Source: Mycolicibacterium boenickei
Lineage (GTDB): Bacteria; Actinomycetota; Actinomycetes; Mycobacteriales; Mycobacteriaceae
NCBI RefSeq assembly: GCF_010731295.1
Contig: NZ_AP022579.1
Location: 4,030,001 to 4,094,000, forward strand
Reading direction: 5' to 3'
DNA length: 64,000 nucleotides
The position numbers and the translations under genes were made by a program. Positions 58,477 to 64,000 of the stretch are shown here, piece after piece; positions within the stretch are counted from its first letter, which is position 1; every line of letters starts with the position of its first letter. The notes under the pieces were generated by a model that ran no database searches, was not told the origin of the DNA, and worked only from the letters and a program-made list of their open reading frames with translations.

Positions 58477-59669
58477 GCGACACTCTCGTACTGCGGTTCG
58501 CCGACGTCGGCATCGCCACCTATGTGAGCCTGCGGGTGGTGGGGGAGCCGGAGCGTTCGGTCACCTGGGTGATCGAGGAACCACACATGCAGGCCGTGGA
58601 GGCGGTCCTCAACCCCGCACTGCCCGACCCGATCGGTACCGAAACGCCGGCCGACGCGATCGAACGGGCCATGACCACAGGTGCGTTCGCCACCGCGGAG
58701 GCCGAACTCGACTTGGCCCGGTTGCTGGGCTCGCACCTGATCGGGATCGACGGCTGGCAATTGCTGGCCGACTGCGTCGCCGACGTTCGCCCGGTCCTTT
58801 TCGTGACGCCGAGCCCGCGGTTGGGCCGGGTGCCCTGGGGGCAGCTGGCGATGCCCGGACCGGATGCATTCCGGTTGATGGAGTTGGTGGACGTGCTGAT
58901 GGCCGTGCCGCCCAACGTCGTTCACGCGCCGCGCAGCCCCGCCCGTTGGCAGGACCGCCTCGGTGGCCCACCACTGCTGGTGCTGGATCCGCGGATTCCC
59001 GGGCAGCGGCCGGATTCGGCCCTGGGCTCGGTGCTGGGCCGTCCGTCGCCTCAGACTCCGCTGTCGGAGCATTTCGGCGATCTGGTGGCCGGCGGACCCG
59101 TCCTGCCGAAGGTGGACGCGGCGGTCGAACTGTTTCGTCGCACGGACACCGACCGGCGCTGGTTGGCCGATGCGTGTGCACAGGACCCGAGCCGGTTGTT
59201 CTACGTCGGGCATGCCAGTGCCGCAGACGGTGTCGCAGGACATGCCGACCGGGCCGCGCTGCATCTGGCCGAAGAGCGGCCGCTGACGGCCGGGGAGCTG
59301 ATCGCGGCGCAGCTGCCGATCCCACCCCGGGTGGCGTTGCTGGCGTGCGCATCCGGCGGCGACTACCGGTTCGACGAGGCGGCCGGATTGGTTGCGGCGA
59401 TGATTCTGGGCGGTGCGCAACTGGTCACCGCAACGCTGTGGTCACTGCCGACGACCGCGGGTTTCCGGCAGTTCGGTGGTGCACCCGCGGCCGATCCCAT
59501 GGCCGACACCATCGTCGGGGTCGATCTGGCGCATCGCGACGATGACGCGGGCCTGGCGGTGAACCGCTGGCAACGCGCCGCGATGCGCCGCTGGCGCGAC
59601 GGCGACACCACCGCCAGCCCGCTGTACTGGGCCGCGATGGCCACGTTCACCGTCGACGGCGCCCGCTGA
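58473..59669 (+). CDS. CHAT-domain protein (caspase-like protease fold)
   Basis: This 398-residue protein has a C-terminal CHAT domain (about 150-398). The expected histidine-cysteine dyad is visible: H247 in LFYVGHASAADG and C292 in ALLACASGGDYR, with the typical LACxSG form and 45 residues between them. The N-terminal ~130 residues (LRFADVGIATYVSLRVVGEP) are a separate beta-rich part. ATG 58473 overlaps the TPR gene stop, so both are made together; ATG 58458 is an alternative. In related systems CHAT proteases are held inactive until a partner senses a trigger. No substrate is evident. Confidence 0.85.
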   Translation: MSDTLVLRFADVGIATYVSLRVVGEPERSVTWVIEEPHMQAVEAVLNPALPDPIGTETPADAIERAMTTGAFATAEAELDLARLLGSHLIGIDGWQLLADCVADVRPVLFVTPSPRLGRVPWGQLAMPGPDAFRLMELVDVLMAVPPNVVHAPRSPARWQDRLGGPPLLVLDPRIPGQRPDSALGSVLGRPSPQTPLSEHFGDLVAGGPVLPKVDAAVELFRRTDTDRRWLADACAQDPSRLFYVGHASAADGVAGHADRAALHLAEERPLTAGELIAAQLPIPPRVALLACASGGDYRFDEAAGLVAAMILGGAQLVTATLWSLPTTAGFRQFGGAPAADPMADTIVGVDLAHRDDDAGLAVNRWQRAAMRRWRDGDTTASPLYWAAMATFTVDGAR

Positions 59670-59670
59670 A

Positions 59671-60114
59671 TCAGACGGGGGTCACACACACCGCGACGGT
59701 GCTCTCGTCACCCGGCCGGTAGTACGCGTCGATCACGTTGCCCGGTGACACTTTCGCCAGGGCCGTGGCCGGGATCATCGCACGCTGGCGCACCGGGAAC
59801 TGGCCACCGCCGCGCCGGCTGACCATCAGGTCGAGCTCGACCTCGCGGTAGTCCTCGCGGACCGCCCCGGTGGCCCGCATCCCGGTGACGATCCCGCGCG
59901 ACCGGGTTCCGCTACGGATCAGCGCAACCTGCGCCCCGGTCAGCAATCCCTTCCGGACCAGCATGTGATCGAACTCGGCCACCAGCTCGCGCAGGGTGAC
60001 CAGACGTTCGTCGGCCTCGTCGTTCGGACGGGCACACCGCACCCGACGCACGGCGGCGAGTATGGCGCCGGTGCCCAGCAGGCACAGGACGGTGAGGAGC
60101 GCGGTGTCGGTCAT
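59671..60114 (-). CDS. Membrane-anchored protein with DUF3592-like domain
   Basis: This 147-residue protein has one N-terminal membrane segment (LLTVLCLLGTGAILAAV, 6-22), a cytoplasmic helical part (LRELVAEFDHMLVRKGLLTG) and a small beta domain (SRGIVTGMRATGAVREDYREVELDLMV, then PGNVIDAYYRPGDES), like domains in many actinobacterial membrane proteins. The function is unknown. It is oriented opposite to the flanking genes: the stop is 1 base after the CHAT stop, and the start is divergent from 60177. It may be part of the locus or a passenger. Confidence 0.65.
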   Translation of the reverse strand: MTDTALLTVLCLLGTGAILAAVRRVRCARPNDEADERLVTLRELVAEFDHMLVRKGLLTGAQVALIRSGTRSRGIVTGMRATGAVREDYREVELDLMVSRRGGGQFPVRQRAMIPATALAKVSPGNVIDAYYRPGDESTVAVCVTPV

Positions 60115-60176
60115 GACGCCAAGGGTCCGGCCGGGGGAGCGCTACCGAACCCAACTTCGCCTCTATCCTGGTGCCG

Positions 60177-61517
60177 GTGAGCATCGGGTCCGATACCGCC
60201 GGGGCGCAGGCCGTCCCCGCGTCGGGCGCAAATTCCGCACAGCCCCGCCGCGCCGTGATCGATCGGGCCTGGCGCGCACTCGGCCCCGGCGTCGAGGTGT
60301 TCAGCGGTGACGACGGCGGACCGCTGCGCCGGACCGTCAAAAGGATCATCGACCCCCTGGTGCTCAGGCTGCGCAGCAACACCCACTTCTCGGCACCGGT
60401 GCTGGCGCCCGACGTGGCGGCCGAGCTGCACGATCAGGTGGTGCGCAGTGGGCCCCACCTGCGCGCTGCCGCGGCCTGGTTCGCCGAGCTCAAACAGCAG
60501 CGCCGGCGGTTGCGGATCACCACCGGCAATGCCCAGGAACTGTATTTCCCGGCGTGTTTCGAACTCGCGGTGACCCGGGGCGCCCCGGCGTCGGACCGCG
60601 CGCAGGTGGCGGCCGAGGTTCTGGCCGAGTTGCACGAGGGCCGTGACCGCACGGCGATCGAGGCGCTCAACAGCTATGTGGCCGAACCGCAGGTCGTCGA
60701 CCGGTTGCATCGCCAACTCGAACGCAGCTGGGCTGACGTCGTCGCTACCGACGCCATCACCGGCCCGTTCTTCGCCGGGTTGGCCACCGTGCTCGGCCCG
60801 GCCGACAGCCACCGGGGCGAGGCGGCCCGGCAGCGGGTGTGGTCGGCGTTGGCGGCCGACGCCACGCCCTACAACCTGGGCGCCAGGGCGCGCCGCGCCG
60901 ACGCGGGCCTGCCATGGTCGCTTGTCGAGATCGGGCTGAGTTCGGTTCTGCCCCAACAGCCTCCGCCGGTCAGCGGACCGGCCGAGGGGGACCGGCCGCT
61001 GGACCGCAGCGTGGTGGACCGGGTGCGGGCGACCCTGCGCCGGGCCCTGGACCGCGATGAGCTGCCCGATCTCCCGCTGCTGTGCGCCGAGGAGGTGGAC
61101 CGGGCCTGTGCCCCGTGGGGCCTGCTCGCCGAGGACAAACAGGCCGCGCTTCTCACCGGTATCGAGGTGGCGACCGACCTGCATCCGCTGGATGCATCGG
61201 CGTCGGGCCGCCATCAACTGTCGTCCCGCATCCAGGCCCGGCTGGCCAAGGAGGCCTACGTGCTGCACGCCCGTCGCTACCTGGCGGCGGGTACCGCGGT
61301 GCATCCCCGCCAGCAGCAGGTGATCGATGATCTCGCCGCGTTCGCCCGGCCCTATCTGAGCCGGCTGTGGGCACGGCTGCACGGCCGCGACGTGTGGCAG
61401 GAATCCTGCGCCGACATCGACGACCTGAGATCCCTGCTCGAAGGTGTGGCCAGATCGGTCAGCCTCGACCATCGACAGCGGATCAAGTCGATGCTGGAAG
61501 TGCAGGTGGCACAGTGA
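60177..61517 (+). CDS. Conserved hypothetical protein, helical, operon partner of 61514-62593
   Basis: This 446-residue protein is mostly alpha-helical and rich in Arg, Ala and Leu, without cysteine motifs, membrane segments or a recognised family. The N-terminal ~25 residues look disordered (SIGSDTAGAQAVPASGAN). Blocks such as RSGPHLRAAAAWFAELKQQRRRL and SRLWARLHGRDVWQESCADID look structured. GTG 60177 is favoured: TATCCT (60164-60169) ends 7 bases before it, whereas GTG 60171 would lie 1 base after it. It overlaps the next gene by 4 bases, so the two are coupled. It follows the TPR-CHAT pair after one inverted gene. Confidence 0.6.
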   Translation: MSIGSDTAGAQAVPASGANSAQPRRAVIDRAWRALGPGVEVFSGDDGGPLRRTVKRIIDPLVLRLRSNTHFSAPVLAPDVAAELHDQVVRSGPHLRAAAAWFAELKQQRRRLRITTGNAQELYFPACFELAVTRGAPASDRAQVAAEVLAELHEGRDRTAIEALNSYVAEPQVVDRLHRQLERSWADVVATDAITGPFFAGLATVLGPADSHRGEAARQRVWSALAADATPYNLGARARRADAGLPWSLVEIGLSSVLPQQPPPVSGPAEGDRPLDRSVVDRVRATLRRALDRDELPDLPLLCAEEVDRACAPWGLLAEDKQAALLTGIEVATDLHPLDASASGRHQLSSRIQARLAKEAYVLHARRYLAAGTAVHPRQQQVIDDLAAFARPYLSRLWARLHGRDVWQESCADIDDLRSLLEGVARSVSLDHRQRIKSMLEVQVAQ

Positions 61518-62593
61518 TACTCGGTACCGATGCCGGCCTGTGGAGCACAGGTCCGATGGAAGGTCATGCGTCGGTGGTCGCCGTCCTAGAGGTCAGCGGA
61601 GCCGTGCTGTCGTGGGTGGTCGATGGGGAAGCCGGCGAACCGCCCTCCATCACCTTCACCGATCCGGAGCGTGCCGATTGGTTGTGGCGCGTGCTCGGCG
61701 AGGCAGGCCACGTCGCGGTCCTGGACGCGCTGCGCCACCGGGAACCGGGGCAAGGGCTCGACCTGCCTGCGGTCTACGTCCTGCCCGGTTCGATGGATGC
61801 GTTGCGGCGCTTGGCAATCGGTCACTGGCTGCGCCGGTGGTGGCCGGCCAGCGACCGGGACGGCATCGCGGCGCTGGAACGTCCGGTGCTCGACGCCGAG
61901 CTCGCGCTGCTGACCGTCGCGGCCGAAGACTTCTTCACCGACGACACCCTGGATTCCGACGTGGAAGGTTTGCTGTCGCCCCACCTGGAGACACTGAATT
62001 TCGTTGCCGGTCAAGGTGACCCGAGGGTTGCCGAGCTGGTTGCGCAATGCCGGGAGCTGGCCGCTGAGATCGGGATCGACTGGCCGGCCACCGTCGTCGC
62101 GGACGCGCGGCGCGAGGATTACGCGCTGGCGGCCGGGGCCGGAGACGGGTCGGGTCGGGCCGGCCTGATCGCCGGCGGGGTGGCGTCCGTCGATTGGTCG
62201 GCGGTACCGCCCGGGGTGTTCGACGCCGCCGAGGATACCGTCGAATGGTCGGTGACCGCCGACGGCGCTGTGGTGCGAGTGGCGCTCGCGGGCCGGGATT
62301 CGCCGGCAGGTATCGGTGTGGAACTGCGCGCAGGCGGCTGCGGCGGCTCCGGAGTGCTCGACGCCGCGGGCCGCGCGCTCCTGCCGTTGCACGACCCAGA
62401 CGGGCAGCCGCTCGGCGAATCCCGAGCCTGGAACCTGGACTGGTCACAGACCTCGGTGCGGGTCGGCGCCGCTGGCGTCGAGGAGTCCGCATCCGACCGC
62501 GCCCGGGTGCGAGCATTCGCCCGGGCCCGGTTGGCGAGCCTGGGATCCGATGCGTTCCTCGCCGAGGTCCGTGCGGCCGAATCCGATTACTGA
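61514..62593 (+). CDS. Conserved hypothetical protein, second gene of the pair
   Basis: This 359-residue protein starts with GTG 61514, whose GTGA overlaps the preceding stop. The N-terminal ~60 residues (ILGTDAGLWSTGPMEGHASVV) look like an alpha/beta domain. The middle is acidic and helical (FTDDTLDSDVEGLLSPHLETLN), and the last ~120 residues, with Trp-containing repeats (VDWSAVPPGVF, VEWSVTADG, WNLDWSQTSV), look beta-rich. No family or catalytic motif is recognised. It ends 3 bases before the convergent esterase gene. Context suggests it acts with the 446-residue protein and perhaps with the TPR-CHAT pair. Confidence 0.6.
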   Translation: MILGTDAGLWSTGPMEGHASVVAVLEVSGAVLSWVVDGEAGEPPSITFTDPERADWLWRVLGEAGHVAVLDALRHREPGQGLDLPAVYVLPGSMDALRRLAIGHWLRRWWPASDRDGIAALERPVLDAELALLTVAAEDFFTDDTLDSDVEGLLSPHLETLNFVAGQGDPRVAELVAQCRELAAEIGIDWPATVVADARREDYALAAGAGDGSGRAGLIAGGVASVDWSAVPPGVFDAAEDTVEWSVTADGAVVRVALAGRDSPAGIGVELRAGGCGGSGVLDAAGRALLPLHDPDGQPLGESRAWNLDWSQTSVRVGAAGVEESASDRARVRAFARARLASLGSDAFLAEVRAAESDY

Positions 62594-62596
62594 CGA

Positions 62597-63958
62597 CTAT
62601 TTGGCGGCGGTCTGGATGTAGGCCGCCGAGGGCGATGACTGAGGCAGTCCGATCGGCGGCACCTGCGGGGTGTCGAGGACGCCGGCCAGCCACGGCAGCG
62701 CGGCGTTGAACGCATGGCTGGCGAACGGCCAGTCGTGGGTGCCCTGATGGGTCACCACCGCGCAGGCGATGCCGTGTTTCGAGCCGAGCGCACACAGGGC
62801 GTTGGCCGCCTTGGCCTGATCGTTGGCGCGGCTTGCGGGCTTGCCCGCCGTCGACGTGTCGTTGACGTCGAACCAGCCGGCCGTCTGGTCGTACTGGCCG
62901 TGCCTGTTGATCACGGTGCTCGGGTCGAAGGCATCCCAGGCCGCGGCGTTCCCGCCGAACAGCCGGTCGATGGTCTGCGCCTTGGTGCCCGAATTGGGCC
63001 CGATGTCTCCGGCGATGTCGACGAACGCACTGAACAACTCGGGGTGCATGACGGCCAGGTCCACCGCGCAGGTACCGCCCATGGACCAGCCGACGATGCC
63101 CCAGCCGGCCGCAGCCGGTTTCACGCCGTAGTGGGTGTTCATATAGGGCACAACGTCTTTGGTGAGGTGATCGGCGGAGTTCCCGCGCTTGCCGTTGACA
63201 CACTCGGTGTCGTTGTTGAAGGTGCCGCCGGGGTCGACGAACACCAGCACCGGCGCGTACCCATGGTGGGCCGCGGCAAAGTCGTCCAGCGTCTTGACCA
63301 CGTTGCCGGCCCGCATCCAGTCGGCGGGAGTGTTGAACTCGCCGCCGATCATCATCACCGTCGGCAACTGCGGTGCGGGGTTGGAGGCGAACCACGCCGG
63401 CGGCAGATACACGTACTCACCGCGATGGCGGAAACCCGAAGCCGTGTTGGGGATCTCGACCGGAACGACGCGGCCCTTCGCCGGGATGGTGCCCTGACGC
63501 TGCATCGCGGCCACCGTGACCTGATCGGTCTGGTCGGGCAGCGGGCCTGCCGTCAACTGGTTCCAGGCCGTCTGCACCCAGGGGAAGTAGCCCACCCACA
63601 GGTTCAGCGCCAGGGCCGTGCACAGCAGGGTCATCGGCACCGCCATGACCGCGGTGCCGCGCCGCCACCACCGGCTGCCGCGCCACCCGGCCAGCAGGAC
63701 CACGATCGCCACCCCGGACAGCGCGATCCACACCCACAGCGACCGGGGCGCGGGGTTGCCCGCCAGCCCCTCGGACTCGATGTACCAGTTGGTGCCGGCG
63801 ACCAGGATTCCGCCTACGGCAGCCGCCAGCGGCAGCCACATGAGCGCCCAGCGGCGGGTGCGCCAGCCGATCGCGGCGATCAGCACCACGGCGGTGATGA
63901 CTTGGACACTGGTCGGAACCCAGCCGTGCATCAAGGACAGGTGGTGAGTGAACGTCAC
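62597..63958 (-). CDS. Membrane-anchored esterase-fold alpha/beta-hydrolase (Rv1639c-like)
   Basis: This 453-residue protein has four hydrophobic segments in the first ~135 residues (WVPTSVQVITAVVLIAAIGW is the first) and an extracytoplasmic alpha/beta-hydrolase domain of the esterase D/antigen-85-like kind. The nucleophile elbow is GWSMGG (about 295-300), the acid region is near FDPSTVINRH, and the histidine is in HQGTHDWPFASHAF. It may act on cell-envelope acyl esters; direct mycolyl transfer is not shown. The start is GTG 63958. It is the first gene after the insertion in M. tuberculosis order (Rv1639c). The final 42 bases of the window contain no further gene. Confidence 0.85.
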   Translation of the reverse strand: MTFTHHLSLMHGWVPTSVQVITAVVLIAAIGWRTRRWALMWLPLAAAVGGILVAGTNWYIESEGLAGNPAPRSLWVWIALSGVAIVVLLAGWRGSRWWRRGTAVMAVPMTLLCTALALNLWVGYFPWVQTAWNQLTAGPLPDQTDQVTVAAMQRQGTIPAKGRVVPVEIPNTASGFRHRGEYVYLPPAWFASNPAPQLPTVMMIGGEFNTPADWMRAGNVVKTLDDFAAAHHGYAPVLVFVDPGGTFNNDTECVNGKRGNSADHLTKDVVPYMNTHYGVKPAAAGWGIVGWSMGGTCAVDLAVMHPELFSAFVDIAGDIGPNSGTKAQTIDRLFGGNAAAWDAFDPSTVINRHGQYDQTAGWFDVNDTSTAGKPASRANDQAKAANALCALGSKHGIACAVVTHQGTHDWPFASHAFNAALPWLAGVLDTPQVPPIGLPQSSPSAAYIQTAAK

Positions 63959-64000
63959 ACCCGTATCGTGGTCGCCGATTCTTGGGATCGGCTGTGAAGC

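Noticed and set aside
56731..59669. CRISPR-linked TPR-CHAT protease (type III-E)
   Set aside because: TPR and CHAT are separate proteins here, and no repeat array or Cas gene is present in the window.

Overview
The window is high-GC actinobacterial DNA, and gene content and order point to a fast-growing mycobacterium (Mycolicibacterium type). Three blocks are collinear with M. tuberculosis: cobN plus an F420 enzyme (Rv2062c-Rv2061c); fxsA, lnt, ppm1, rbpA, lppI and lipT (Rv2053c-Rv2045c); and rpsA, coaE, a DUF402 gene, uvrB, an MFS pump, a GT-C glycosyltransferase, a universal stress protein, an MBL hydrolase, uvrA and an esterase (Rv1630-Rv1639c). Lnt and Ppm1 are separate genes here, and there is no pks12 between lppI and the Rv2049c-like gene. 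I cannot name the species. No IS element, phage gene or CRISPR array was seen. These synteny statements rest on remembered M. tuberculosis gene order.

Layout. 1-2.7 kb: the end of cobN, an F420-type enzyme and uraD. 2.7-11 kb: a purine/nucleobase catabolic island with urate oxidase, hydroxyisourate hydrolase, two IPNS-like 2-oxoglutarate oxygenases, a lipoprotein-dependent ABC importer, a GntR regulator and a cytosine-deaminase-like amidohydrolase, all around one divergent promoter region with palindromes. 11-19 kb: cell-envelope and transcription genes (fxsA, amidohydrolase, lnt, ppm1, rbpA, lppI, lipT). 19-31 kb: accessory catabolism, with a copper amine oxidase, a kinase-like fusion protein, a thiolase/OB-fold pair, TetR and LysR regulators each beside a palindrome, and two FAD monooxygenases. 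31-53 kb: housekeeping and DNA repair (polA, rpsA, coaE, uvrB, uvrA) mixed with transporters, a tRNA-Cys, a thioesterase and a stress protein. 52-62.6 kb: an insertion between uvrA and the Rv1639c-like esterase, carrying an ABC-F protein, an AlkZ-like protein with an altered catalytic motif, an LpqH-like lipoprotein and a TPR + CHAT protease-like pair followed by two unrecognised proteins.

Regulation. polA, uvrB and uvrA each have a promoter resembling the RecA-independent (PafBC) DNA-damage motif. Many genes show TANNNT exactly 6-7 bases before the start codon and no Shine-Dalgarno sequence, the signature of leaderless mRNAs; I used this to choose several starts. Three copies of a structured ~70-bp repeat lie at gene 3' ends in the same relative orientation. 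The best candidates for new biology are the TPR-CHAT locus, the nucleobase oxygenase island and this repeat family.
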